A DNA stretch of 64,000 nucleotides from Corynebacterium sp. CNJ-954 (GTDB lineage: Bacteria; Actinomycetota; Actinomycetes; Mycobacteriales; Mycobacteriaceae), in the NCBI RefSeq assembly GCF_001942345.1, contig NZ_MKKI01000044.1:175202-239201 (forward strand). Reading direction: 5' to 3'. The notes beneath the pieces are model-generated. The model was not told the DNA's origin, made no database searches, and worked only from the letters and a program-made list of their open reading frames with translations. The position numbers and the translations under genes are program-made. Positions within the stretch are counted from its first letter, which is position 1; the number at the start of each line of letters is the position of its first letter. Shown piece by piece: positions 17,697-26,155 of this stretch.

Positions 17697-19019
17697 TCAG
17701 AACCGACGGAACACGAACTGCTCACAGTCCAGTGCTCCGGCACGGGCGAGTGCCTCGTGCAGTGCGAACTGGTAGTTCCACAGCCGTCGGTAGACGGCGT
17801 CGAAGCCCGCCGCAGCGGCGGCACGCTCCCGGGAGTTGAACGCCGAGCGCCACAGTGCCAGCGTGGTCGCATAGTGGGAGCCCATCCGGTTGCGTGCCGT
17901 GAGACGGAGACCCGCCCGGTTCGCTCGCGACAGCACGTGCTCGTCGGTGGGATACTCCACGGCGGGCCACACGTAGGCCCGCATCACGTCGAGACTCTCA
18001 CCGACGGTCTCGTCCGGCAGGCCGGAGTCCGGCACACGCACCACCGACTGGATCACCGCGATCCCGTCGGACGCCAGCATGCGCTCGACGGCCCGGAGGA
18101 AGTGGATGGTGCCGTCGTCGCCGAGGGTCTCCATGCGTTCCACGCTGAAGATCGCGTCATAAGTACCCGACCACTGCCGGGGTGAGGGGACTGGCCCGCG
18201 GATCGTCTGCACACGCACGGCACCACCCACGCCGGCGTCGTGTGCATAGGCCCTGACCCGTTCCGCATGCTCGACGTCCGAGGTCAACACGTCCACGTGC
18301 GCTCCCCGTTGGGCCGCCATGACCGGGAGTGCACCACCGGAGGACGGCAGCTCCAGGACCCGGTGGCCCGGGCCGACCTGTGCCTCGTCGAGCATGGCGT
18401 TGATGCGGTGGCGTTGCGCCGAGTCCAGGTCGGCCCGGTCGACGAGTTCCGGGTCCGTCGGGGCATCGAAGTAGCGGACCGTCACCGCGGGATGATGACC
18501 GTCCTGATCCGGGTTCTCCACCTCGGATGTCCGCGTCCCGGAGGCGAAGAGTGCGGACCCGGTGGCACGGTAGCGCCCGGCGTAGATGTCCACCAGGCTG
18601 TCGGGGAGATCACCGGCACGCACATGTCCGGACACCCGCCGTCGCCGCCGGGACAGCGTCCGACCGAACCCGCCCTCCAACGGCTGGGTCAACAGCACCC
18701 CCAGGACGTCCGGCAGAGGCTCGGCGGTCCACTCCCCCGCCATGTACCCTTCAGCGAGGCCGAGCCACCCCGAGTCGACGACACGGTCGAGGACCAGTCC
18801 GTCATCCACCACGAACCGGGGAGTCGCCCCCGGCGTCAGGGCGACCCCGTGCTCCTGGGTGAGGTCCTCCAGACGTTGCTGCAGGTTAACCGCCCGCCGA
18901 CCGAGAAACGACGCCTCAGGCAGACGCGCCACCCCCGGCCAGCGCTCGGGGTCGACGTAGGTCTCCCGAGCGTCCCGCGGGTCGCGACGGCGACGGCCGT
19001 CGTCGACAGGTGGTGCCAC
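17697..19019 (-). CDS. ufaA: cyclopropane-fatty-acid-synthase-like methyltransferase (UfaA type)
   Basis: 440-residue protein of the Cfa/UfaA1 family, which methylates double bonds in membrane lipid acyl chains using S-adenosylmethionine. The N-terminal third ('SGWLGLAEGYMAGEWT') and the C-terminal 'RRLWNYQFALHEALARAG' followed by 'CEQFVFRR' match the family well. The SAM motif I region is unusual: VLELPSSGGALP stands where the family has E-x-G-x-G-W-G. The GTG start is chosen because GGAGG lies five bases upstream; an upstream ATG at 19046 lacks a ribosome site. Divergent from ndh, as in C. glutamicum. Confidence 0.75.
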   Translation of the reverse strand: MAPPVDDGRRRRDPRDARETYVDPERWPGVARLPEASFLGRRAVNLQQRLEDLTQEHGVALTPGATPRFVVDDGLVLDRVVDSGWLGLAEGYMAGEWTAEPLPDVLGVLLTQPLEGGFGRTLSRRRRRVSGHVRAGDLPDSLVDIYAGRYRATGSALFASGTRTSEVENPDQDGHHPAVTVRYFDAPTDPELVDRADLDSAQRHRINAMLDEAQVGPGHRVLELPSSGGALPVMAAQRGAHVDVLTSDVEHAERVRAYAHDAGVGGAVRVQTIRGPVPSPRQWSGTYDAIFSVERMETLGDDGTIHFLRAVERMLASDGIAVIQSVVRVPDSGLPDETVGESLDVMRAYVWPAVEYPTDEHVLSRANRAGLRLTARNRMGSHYATTLALWRSAFNSRERAAAAAGFDAVYRRLWNYQFALHEALARAGALDCEQFVFRRF

Positions 19020-19347
19020 ATCTGCCTCCGTCCTCGCTGGTAACATGCGTTCTCGACAAAAACTACCGTTCACCCCCGGTTGCACCCGAAACAGAAACGG
19101 GCTCGGCGAGAGCTGACCGCATCCTGCCCGCGTGATGAGGAGATCGACGACAGGCACTAGTATGGGCACTCAGGTCCGACGCGACCGGGAGGTCCGTCGG
19201 CTGACGACACTACACCGGCGTCCACCGACCCCCTGTAGAACACGCAGCAGTGCTAAAGACACAACGCAGAGAGAACACGTGGTGACCACCGGCGCCAACA
19301 CAGACGAGCGCCCTCCCAGTCACCGCAGAACGAGGAGTATCGCTGAT
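19020..19347. other. divergent intergenic region between ufaA and ndh
   Basis: About 330 bases with the promoters of both genes. On the plus strand, GTGCTAAAGAC near 19250 is a possible extended -10 for ndh. A second in-frame GTG pair at about 19279 after AGAGAGAA could give a longer Ndh, but GAGGAG before 19348 is stronger. No hairpin or small gene stands out. Confidence 0.4.
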
Positions 19348-20775
19348 ATGACAACCGCCACCCCCTTCCGGCCCTCGGGCCGTCACCATGTCGTCATCAT
19401 CGGCGCAGGCTTCGGCGGGCTGTTCGCCGCCAAGAAGTTCGCTGGCGCCGACGTTGACGTGACCATCATCGACCGCACGAACCACCACCTCTTCCAGCCG
19501 TTGCTGTACCAGGTGGCCACCGGTGTGCTGTCCTCCGGAGAGATCGCCCCGACGATCCGCCAGATCCTGCGGAAGCAGAACAACGCCCGGGTCATCAAGG
19601 CCGAGGTACGCGACGTCGATGTCGACGACAAGATCATCACCGCTGACCTGGGTGGTAAGGACGTCGTCCTGCAGTACGACTCCCTCATCGTCGCCGCCGG
19701 CGCCGGGCAGTCCTACTTCGGTAACGACCACTTCGCCGAGTTCGCCCCGGGCATGAAGAGCATCGACGACGCCCTCGAACTCCGCGCCCGCATCACCGGC
19801 GCCTTCGAGCGCGCCGAGATCACCGACGACCCCGCCGAGAAGGCCCGTCAGCTTACTTTCGTCATCGTCGGCGCCGGCCCCACCGGCGTGGAGCTCGCCG
19901 GCCAGCTGGCCGAGATGGCCCACCGCACCCTGCGCAACGAATTCCGACGCACCGACACCGAGCAGACCCGTATCCTGCTGGTCGACGGTGGCCCCCAGGT
20001 CCTGCCCCCCTTCGGCAAGAAGCTCGGCCGCAAGGCACAGAAGACGCTCGAGAAGCTCGGCGTGGAGGTCGTCACCGACTCACTGGTGACCAACGTCGAC
20101 CGCGACGGTGTCACCTGGAAGAACATGAAGACCGACGAAGAGACCACCGTCGCCGCGTACTGCAAGATCTGGTCCGCCGGCGTCGCGGCGAGCCCGTTGG
20201 GTAAGCACATCGCCGACCAGATCGACGGTGTCGAGGCTGACCGCGCCGGCCGCGTCCCGGTGAACAAGGATCTCTCCGTGGGTGACCACAAGGAGATCTT
20301 CGTCATCGGCGACATGATGAGCCTGGACAGGCTCCCGGGCCTGGCCCAGGTCGCCATCCAGGGTGGTGAGCACGCCGCCTCGGTCATCCGCGCCGAAGTC
20401 GAGGAGGGCCGCACCGAACGCCCCGACTTCAAGTACTTCGACAAGGGGACCATGGCGATCGTGTCCCGCTTCAATGCGGTGGTCAAGCTCGACAAGGCCG
20501 AGATCTCCGGGCCGATCGGCTGGTTCATGTGGCTCGCCGTGCACCTGATGTTCATGGTCGGATTCCGCAACCGTTTCGTCGCCGCCTACAGCTGGGGCCT
20601 GAACACCCTGTCGGCCAACCGGTGGCACCTGGTGGCCACCCGCCAGCAGCTGCATGCCCGTAACGCCCTGCGCAAGCTGCGGACCCTCGAGGACGAGCAG
20701 GACATCCGGTCCATCGAGGTCCGGGACAACCTGAAGTTCGGCGACGGTCGCGACACCCGCGCCGTGTCCGACTAG
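19348..20775 (+). CDS. ndh: type II NADH dehydrogenase
   Basis: 475-residue, single-subunit, non-proton-pumping NADH:menaquinone oxidoreductase bound to the inner membrane face. FAD-binding motif: 'VVIIGAGFGGLFAAKKF', then 'HHLFQPLLYQVATGVLS'. NADH-binding motif: 'FVIVGAGPTGVELAGQLAEM'. 'VIGDMMSLDRLPGLAQVAIQ' is the second FAD contact. C-terminal hydrophobic or amphipathic segments ('WFMWLAVHLMFMVGFRNR') attach it to the membrane. GAGGAG nine bases before the ATG fixes the start. A strong terminator follows, so it is probably monocistronic. Confidence 0.95.
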   Translation: MTTATPFRPSGRHHVVIIGAGFGGLFAAKKFAGADVDVTIIDRTNHHLFQPLLYQVATGVLSSGEIAPTIRQILRKQNNARVIKAEVRDVDVDDKIITADLGGKDVVLQYDSLIVAAGAGQSYFGNDHFAEFAPGMKSIDDALELRARITGAFERAEITDDPAEKARQLTFVIVGAGPTGVELAGQLAEMAHRTLRNEFRRTDTEQTRILLVDGGPQVLPPFGKKLGRKAQKTLEKLGVEVVTDSLVTNVDRDGVTWKNMKTDEETTVAAYCKIWSAGVAASPLGKHIADQIDGVEADRAGRVPVNKDLSVGDHKEIFVIGDMMSLDRLPGLAQVAIQGGEHAASVIRAEVEEGRTERPDFKYFDKGTMAIVSRFNAVVKLDKAEISGPIGWFMWLAVHLMFMVGFRNRFVAAYSWGLNTLSANRWHLVATRQQLHARNALRKLRTLEDEQDIRSIEVRDNLKFGDGRDTRAVSD

Positions 20776-20796
20776 TCACGACGCCGCTTCCCCGGA

Positions 20797-20845
20797 GACC
20801 CCGGGCACACCCCTGACCACGGGTGTGCCCGGGGTCAGGCTTTTC
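20797..20845 (+). terminator. intrinsic terminator after ndh
   Basis: A perfect 16-bp stem (20797-20812 with 20821-20836), GC-rich, with an eight-base loop, followed by AGGCTTTTCT. It separates ndh from the riboswitch-controlled thiamine operon. Confidence 0.9.
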
Positions 20846-20862
20846 TGCACAGTCACACACGG

Positions 20863-20868
20863 TAGGCT
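20863..20868 (+). promoter_or_regulatory. -10 box of the thiamine operon
   Basis: TAGGCT fits the corynebacterial TANNNT -10 consensus and would start transcription near 20875, exactly at the 5' edge of the proposed riboswitch P1 helix. Confidence 0.55.
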
Positions 20869-20874
20869 GGACCG

Positions 20875-20961
20875 CACGAGACACGGGGTGCGCGAAGACA
20901 CGCGCTGAGAACACACCCGTTGAACCTGCTCTAGTTCGAACTAGCGAAGGGATGGTCCGTG
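20875..20961 (+). promoter_or_regulatory. TPP riboswitch (THI element)
   Basis: The conserved THI-box blocks are all present in order: GGGGTGC, then a P3 stem GCGCG/CGCGC, GCTGAGA, ACCCGTTGAACCTG, a P5 hairpin CTAGTTCGAACTAG, and GCGAAGGGA. P2 is ACGGG/CCCGT. P1 can form between CACG-GAC-C (20875-20884, with bulged A residues) and GGTCCGTG (20954-20961), which contains the GTG start codon of thiM. GAAGGGA, the ribosome site, is the element's 3' conserved block. No terminator hairpin intervenes, so control of translation initiation by thiamine pyrophosphate is inferred. Confidence 0.9.
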
Positions 20962-21822
20962 TCAGACACGCTCACCACCATCGTCCATGCCGTCCACGAC
21001 CTGCGTCAGCACGCTCCCCTGGTGCAGTGCATCACCAACCAGGTCGTCCCCCAGATCACCGCGAACGCCCTGCTCGCCGCAGGTGCCGCCCCGGCCATGG
21101 TCGACACGCCGGAAGAGGCCGCCGACTTCGCGGCAATCGCCTCCGGGCTACTGGTCAACACCGGCAGCCCCACTGCGGCCCAGTACTCCGCCATGCGTGA
21201 GGCCGTGCGCGGCGCGACCGCCGCGCACACCCCCTGGGTCCTCGACCCCGTCGCCTGCGGTGGACCGGCCGCACGCACCGAGTTCAGCCGTGACATCGTC
21301 ACCCGTCAGCCCGCTGCGGTGCGCGGCAACGCCTCCGAGGTGATCGCCCTTGACGGTGGGGCCCAGGGAGGCGGTGGACGTGGAGTGGACTCGACTGACG
21401 AGGTCGATACCGCACTGCAGGCCGCCCGCTCCCTGGCGGAACGCACCGGCGGTGTCATCGCCGTCTCCGGGCCCCGGGACCTCATCGTGTCTACCACGCG
21501 TGCCAGCTGGCTGACCTCGGGCGATCCGATGATGCAGCGTGTCATCGGCACCGGCTGCTCTCTCGGCGCCCTGACCGCCGCCTACCTCGGCGTCGCCCGC
21601 ACCGGGCAGGGGGGCCTGAGTGACCACGACGCCGTCCTCGCCGCACACGCCCACGTCGGCGCGGCCGGTGCACTCGCAGCACAGGATCAGGACGGCGACC
21701 GGAGAGGCCCGGGCAGTTTCGCCGTCGCCTGGCTCGATGCCCTCAATGCCGTCGCGGAGGACCCCTCGGGGATTCCCGGGTTGGTCTCGGTCGAGGAGAT
21801 TGCCGAGGAGACCGCCGGATGA
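20959..21822 (+). CDS. thiM: hydroxyethylthiazole kinase
   Basis: Salvage kinase that phosphorylates the thiazole moiety of thiamine, 287 residues, cytoplasmic. Family motifs are '[28 protein letters not shown]', '[10 protein letters not shown]', '[11 protein letters not shown]' and '[17 protein letters not shown]' with the anion-hole GTGC. The GTG start lies at the end of the TPP riboswitch, with GAAGGGA as its ribosome site. The stop overlaps thiE by four bases (ATGA). First gene of thiM-thiE-thiD/tenA. Confidence 0.92.
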   Translation: MSDTLTTIVHAVHDLRQHAPLVQCITNQVVPQITANALLAAGAAPAMVDTPEEAADFAAIASGLLVNTGSPTAAQYSAMREAVRGATAAHTPWVLDPVACGGPAARTEFSRDIVTRQPAAVRGNASEVIALDGGAQGGGGRGVDSTDEVDTALQAARSLAERTGGVIAVSGPRDLIVSTTRASWLTSGDPMMQRVIGTGCSLGALTAAYLGVARTGQGGLSDHDAVLAAHAHVGAAGALAAQDQDGDRRGPGSFAVAWLDALNAVAEDPSGIPGLVSVEEIAEETAG

Positions 21823-22520
21823 CGCTGAGCCGCAGCACCGGAACCTCGGTCGACTGGGGGCTCTACCTCGTCACTGATCCCGTCCTCGGCGGCGGGCGCG
21901 ACGCCGTGCCGGGCATCGTCAGCACGGCGCTCGGCGGAGGGGTGAGCGTCGTCCAGCTCAGGGACAAGACCCTCGACGACGACGCCTTCACGGCCCGTGC
22001 CACAGAACTGGCCGGCGCTCTCGCCGGCACCGGCGTCCCCCTGTTCGTCAACGACAGGATCAACATTGCGCGCCGCCTCGGACTACACCTGCATATCGGC
22101 CAGGACGACATCGATTTCCGCGCCGCCCGCTCGATGCTCCCCGACGATCTGATGATCGGACTGTCCGTCGACGACCACGCCCAGATCGTGGACATCGAGC
22201 ACCTCATGCGTGACGGTGTCCGGCCCCCAGACATTCTGGGGCTCGGGCCGGTGGATCTCACGGACACCAAGACGGACACCGGAAGTGCCCTGGGTGTCAC
22301 GGGCCCCGGCAGCGTCGACGACCTCGCCTCACACGCCCTCGAGCTCGGCATCCCCTCCGTCGCCATCGGGCACGTCAACGCCGGTAATGCTGCAGCTCTG
22401 GGACGCACCGCCGTGGCAGGCATCTGCGTGGTCTCGGCTGTCATGACTGCCGAGGACCCCGCCGCGGCGCCCGTGAACTGCGTTCACTATGCCCCCGACC
22501 ACTCAACCCCACCGCTGTAG
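21819..22520 (+). CDS. thiE: thiamine-phosphate synthase
   Basis: Joins hydroxymethylpyrimidine diphosphate with thiazole phosphate to make thiamine phosphate. 233 residues, TIM-barrel. Visible motifs: '[15 protein letters not shown]', '[14 protein letters not shown]' with the diphosphate-binding Arg/Lys, '[11 protein letters not shown]', 'LHIGQDDID' and 'ILGLGPV'. The last third is rather diverged, with few of the usual glycine-loop residues, but the active-site set is present. Translationally coupled to thiM by ATGA. Confidence 0.9.
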   Translation: MTLSRSTGTSVDWGLYLVTDPVLGGGRDAVPGIVSTALGGGVSVVQLRDKTLDDDAFTARATELAGALAGTGVPLFVNDRINIARRLGLHLHIGQDDIDFRAARSMLPDDLMIGLSVDDHAQIVDIEHLMRDGVRPPDILGLGPVDLTDTKTDTGSALGVTGPGSVDDLASHALELGIPSVAIGHVNAGNAAALGRTAVAGICVVSAVMTAEDPAAAPVNCVHYAPDHSTPPL

Positions 22521-22530
22521 AGGACCCCGC

Positions 22531-24090
22531 ATGATCCCCCGAGTACTCAGCATCGCCGGCACCGACCCCACCGGCGGTGCCGGCGCACAGGCCGACATCA
22601 AGTCCATCGGAGCTGCGGGTGGCTTCGCCATGAGCGTTGTCACCGCCCTCGTCGCCCAGAACACCCACGGCGTGCGGCAGGTACACACCCCCGACACCGA
22701 CTTCCTGGTCGCCCAGCTCGACGCCGTCTTCGACGATGTGACGGTCGACGCCGTCAAGATCGGGATGCTCGGCACCGCAGAGATCACCCGCACCGTCACC
22801 GCCTACCTCGCCGACCACCCGGTGCCGGTCACCGTCGTCGACCCGGTGATGGTGGCCACCAGCGGCGACCGTCTGCTCACGGAAGACGCGGAAGCCGCCC
22901 TCCGCGACCTGTGCCGGACGGTGGACGTGATCACGCCGAACCTCGCCGAACTCGCCGTCCTCGGCGGCACGGCGACCGCCTCCACGCTGGACGAGGCGCT
23001 GGAGCAGGGACGCACGCTCGCCGCGGACCTGCAGACGACCGTCATCGTCAAGGGCGGTCACCTCTCCGGCCCCACCGCCGACAATGCGGTCGTCTCACCG
23101 GACGGACAGGTCACCACAGTCCCGGTGCCCCGCGTCGTCACCCACAACACCCACGGCACCGGGTGCTCCCTGTCCTCGGCACTGGCCACGCGGATCGCCG
23201 CCGGAGCCGATCACGCCGCCGCGCTCCGGTGGTCCAGCCGATGGCTGTCCGAGGCCATCCGACACGCCGACGACCTGCATGTCGGGTCCGGCAACGGGCC
23301 GGTGGACCACACCCACCGTGCCCGGCGACTGTCGCAGGCGGCCGACACCACCCCGTGGCACCTGACCGCATCCGTCCCTGAACTCCTCACTGACCCGGCG
23401 GACCTCGCCACGGTGGGCGCCGCGGGCACCCCCGTCCCGGTAGATGCCCGGATCCCGGCTGCCGGCCCATGGACGGCCGCCCTGTGGCAGGCACAGTCGC
23501 CCCTGCTCCGGGCGATCACCGGCCTGCCGTTCATCACAGACCTCGGGACCGGCACCCTGGACTCCGATGACTTCAACTTCTACCTCGCCCAGGACGCGGT
23601 CTACCTGTCGCAGTATTCCCCCGCGCTCGCCGCGCTGGGGGCCACCGCCCCCGATCCCGTCTCCGCCCTCTTCTGGGTCCGGGGCGCCGTCGAATGCCTC
23701 GAGGAAGAGGCGACACTGCACCGCACCTGGCTGGGGGACGCCGCTCCCGCCGCGCCGTCCCACATCACCTCGTCCTACACCTCACACCTGATGCGCTGTG
23801 TGCAGGCCCGCGACCATGTCGTCGGCGCCGCCGCCGTACTTCCGTGCTACTGGCTCTATGCAGAAGTCGGCCTGGAACTCGCCGGGCGGTCCACCCCGGA
23901 CAACCCCTACGCCGCCTGGCTGGACACCTACTCCGGCGGCGACTTCACCGACAGCGTCCGGCAGGCTGTCGCTCTCGTCGAAGACGCTTTCGAGACCGCC
24001 GGCCCCCGGCAGCGCGCCGAGGCCGCACGGGCGTTCCTCGACGCCGCCCGGTGGGAGGTCGAGTTCTTCGACCAGGCGCACCGACGCTGA
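22531..24090 (+). CDS. thiD: bifunctional HMP(-P) kinase ThiD fused to TenA thiaminase II domain
   Basis: 519 residues. Residues 1-265 form ThiD ('LSIAGTDPTGGAGAQADIKS', 'KIGMLGTAEITRTV', 'VVDPVMVATSGDRL', 'NTHGTGCSLSSALATRIAAG'), which phosphorylates hydroxymethylpyrimidine and its phosphate. Residues about 305-519 form a TenA-like helical domain with the nucleophile Cys439 in 'VLPCYWLYAEVGLEL' and a late glutamate in 'WEVEFFDQ'. TenA salvages the pyrimidine from degraded thiamine, so the fusion joins release and phosphorylation. ATG has AGAGGA upstream; the frame opening at 22489 overlaps thiE. ThiD-TenA fusions are known in corynebacteria. Confidence 0.9.
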   Translation: MIPRVLSIAGTDPTGGAGAQADIKSIGAAGGFAMSVVTALVAQNTHGVRQVHTPDTDFLVAQLDAVFDDVTVDAVKIGMLGTAEITRTVTAYLADHPVPVTVVDPVMVATSGDRLLTEDAEAALRDLCRTVDVITPNLAELAVLGGTATASTLDEALEQGRTLAADLQTTVIVKGGHLSGPTADNAVVSPDGQVTTVPVPRVVTHNTHGTGCSLSSALATRIAAGADHAAALRWSSRWLSEAIRHADDLHVGSGNGPVDHTHRARRLSQAADTTPWHLTASVPELLTDPADLATVGAAGTPVPVDARIPAAGPWTAALWQAQSPLLRAITGLPFITDLGTGTLDSDDFNFYLAQDAVYLSQYSPALAALGATAPDPVSALFWVRGAVECLEEEATLHRTWLGDAAPAAPSHITSSYTSHLMRCVQARDHVVGAAAVLPCYWLYAEVGLELAGRSTPDNPYAAWLDTYSGGDFTDSVRQAVALVEDAFETAGPRQRAEAARAFLDAARWEVEFFDQAHRR

Positions 24091-24091
24091 C

Positions 24092-24598
24092 CTACTGGCG
24101 CGGCACCACCACGGTGCGCAGTTCAGTGGTGGCGCACAACTTCCCCGAGGCGGCGTTGACATGGTCGATGCGCCAGAGCTGACTGGTCCGACCGGTGTGC
24201 ACGGCGTGGGCGGTGGAACGGATGACGTCGCCCGGGGTGGAGGGGCGCAGGAAGTTCGTCGCATTGGTCGTCCCCATCACCATGCCCCCGCCACCGGCGA
24301 TGAATCCGGCGAAGGACCCTGCGGACTCTCCCATCGTCGCGTAGACGCCACCGTTGGTGATCCCCCAGGGCTGCACGTGATCGGTGGTGACAGTCAGCTC
24401 CACGACCACCTCGGGAACGAATTCGACGTACCGCAGCCCGAGCGTACGGTCCAGGGACGGGATCGACGACTCGAAGATTCCCGAGAGCTCCGCTGTCTGT
24501 GCCTCGGTGAGTTCGCCCTTACTCGCGGACGTCATCAGTTCCAGCATCCGGTCCAGCGCACCGTCGTCCGTACCGGTCCGTCCCTCAGTCTGCGTCAT
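24092..24598 (-). CDS. PaaI-family hotdog thioesterase
   Basis: 168 residues. The C-terminal two thirds has the hotdog-fold PaaI pattern: 'HVQPWGITNGGVYATMGESAGSFAG' in outline, with the Asn-Gly-Gly and Glu positions used for acyl-CoA hydrolysis, then 'GTTNATNFLRPSTPGDVIRS' and a terminal strand 'ASGKLCATTELRTVV'. An acyl-CoA or menaquinone-pathway thioester is the likely substrate but cannot be chosen. GAGGAG precedes the ATG. It converges on thiD/tenA with one base between and diverges from gnd. Confidence 0.8.
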   Translation of the reverse strand: MTQTEGRTGTDDGALDRMLELMTSASKGELTEAQTAELSGIFESSIPSLDRTLGLRYVEFVPEVVVELTVTTDHVQPWGITNGGVYATMGESAGSFAGFIAGGGGMVMGTTNATNFLRPSTPGDVIRSTAHAVHTGRTSQLWRIDHVNAASGKLCATTELRTVVVPRQ

Positions 24599-24654
24599 CG
24601 CCTGTTACTCCTCATATCCGTAATGTCGTGTATTCGGGCGAGTCTAGCGACAGA

Positions 24655-24671
24655 CCGCCCGCAGCGGGCGG
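24655..24671. promoter_or_regulatory. GC-rich perfect palindrome upstream of gnd
   Basis: CCGCCCGC-A-GCGGGCGG is a perfect inverted repeat with a single central base, located in the shared gap between the divergent thioesterase gene and gnd. It could be an operator; too close-packed to be a simple hairpin terminator. Confidence 0.3.
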
Positions 24672-24703
24672 AGTTGGTCCGGAGGGGGCTATCATGGTGC
24701 ACC

Positions 24704-26152
24704 ATGACAGAATCCTCCGCACAGATCGGCGTTGTCGGCCTCGCAGTGATGGGCTCCAACATCGCCCGGAACTTCGCCAACCACGGCCACAGCGTTGCCG
24801 TCTACAACCGCACCGCCGCAAAAACGGACGCGTTCATGGCCGAGTTCGGAACCACCGGCAGCTTCGTGCCCTCCACCTCCATCGACGAATTCGTCGCTTC
24901 CCTGGAACGCCCACGTCGCGCCCTGATCATGGTGCAGGCCGGTCCCGCCACCGACACCGTGATCTCCCAACTCGCCGACGCCATGGAACCCGGCGACATC
25001 ATCATCGACGGTGGAAACGCCCTCTACACGGACACCATCCGCCGCGAAGCCGAGATGTCCGAACGGGGCCTGCACTTCGTCGGTGCCGGAATCTCCGGCG
25101 GTGAGGAAGGCGCGCTCAACGGCCCGGCCATCATGCCCGGCGGGCCCGCCGAGTCCTACAAGTCACTCGGCCCCCTGCTCGAAGACATCTCCGCCAAGGT
25201 CGACGGCACCCCGTGCTGCACCCACATCGGCCCCGACGGAGCCGGTCACTTCGTCAAGATGGTCCACAACGGCATCGAGTACGCCGATATGCAGGTCATC
25301 GGCGAGGCCTACCACCTGCTGCGCTACGCCGCGGGTATCGAGCCCACCGAGATCGCACAGATCTTCCGCACCTGGAACGACGGCGACCTCGACTCCTACC
25401 TCATCGAGATCACCGCGGAGGTCCTCTCCCAGACCGACGCCGCGACCGGCAAACCCCTGATCGACGTCATTGTGGACGCTGCCGGCCAGAAGGGCACGGG
25501 CCGCTGGACCGTCAAGGCGGCCCTCGACCTGGGCATCCCCACCACAGGCATCGGCGAAGCCGTCTTCGCCCGGGCACTGTCCGGTGCGCGCGACCAACGC
25601 GCCGCCACCACCGGCAACCTCCCCTCCGGTGAGCTCACCACGCTGGAGACCCTCGGTGTCTCGAAGGACGACTTCGTCGAGGATGTCCGACGCGCCCTGT
25701 ACGCCTCCAAACTGGTCGCCTACGCCCAGGGCTTCGACGAGATCAAGGCGGGCTCCGACGAGCATGGGTGGGACGTGGACCCCCGTGATCTCGCGACCAT
25801 CTGGCGTGGCGGATGCATCATCCGCGCGAAGTTCCTCAACCGCATCGTGGACGCCTACAACACCGACCCCGGTGTCCAGTCACTGCTCCTGGACCCGTAC
25901 TTCAACAACGAGGTCGGCACCCTCGTGGACTCCTGGCGGCGCGTTGTCGTCGCCTCCACCCAGCTCGGGCTGCCGATCCCGGTGTTCGCGTCCTCACTGT
26001 CCTACTACGACTCGCTGCGGTCCGAGCGACTGCCCGCCGCACTCATCCAGGGACAGCGCGACTTCTTCGGTGCACACACCTACGAGCGCACCGACCGCGC
26101 CGGGCACTTCCACACCCTCTGGTCCGCAGACCGCAGCGAGGTGGAAGCGTAA
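24704..26152 (+). CDS. gnd: 6-phosphogluconate dehydrogenase, decarboxylating
   Basis: Oxidises 6-phosphogluconate to ribulose 5-phosphate, giving NADPH in the pentose phosphate pathway. 482 residues, full length. NADP-binding motif 'IGVVGLAVMGSNIARNFANHG', with NRT after the second strand typical of NADP preference. Catalytic segments are 'GAGISGGEEGALNGPAIMPGG' in outline and 'GHFVKMVHNGIEYADMQ', with the catalytic lysine. The terminal 'QGQRDFFGAHTYERTDRAGHFHTLW' is conserved. TATCAT lies eight bases before the ATG, suggesting a nearly leaderless mRNA. The next gene starts four bases after its stop. Confidence 0.96.
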   Translation: MTESSAQIGVVGLAVMGSNIARNFANHGHSVAVYNRTAAKTDAFMAEFGTTGSFVPSTSIDEFVASLERPRRALIMVQAGPATDTVISQLADAMEPGDIIIDGGNALYTDTIRREAEMSERGLHFVGAGISGGEEGALNGPAIMPGGPAESYKSLGPLLEDISAKVDGTPCCTHIGPDGAGHFVKMVHNGIEYADMQVIGEAYHLLRYAAGIEPTEIAQIFRTWNDGDLDSYLIEITAEVLSQTDAATGKPLIDVIVDAAGQKGTGRWTVKAALDLGIPTTGIGEAVFARALSGARDQRAATTGNLPSGELTTLETLGVSKDDFVEDVRRALYASKLVAYAQGFDEIKAGSDEHGWDVDPRDLATIWRGGCIIRAKFLNRIVDAYNTDPGVQSLLLDPYFNNEVGTLVDSWRRVVVASTQLGLPIPVFASSLSYYDSLRSERLPAALIQGQRDFFGAHTYERTDRAGHFHTLWSADRSEVEA

Positions 26153-26155
26153 CCC

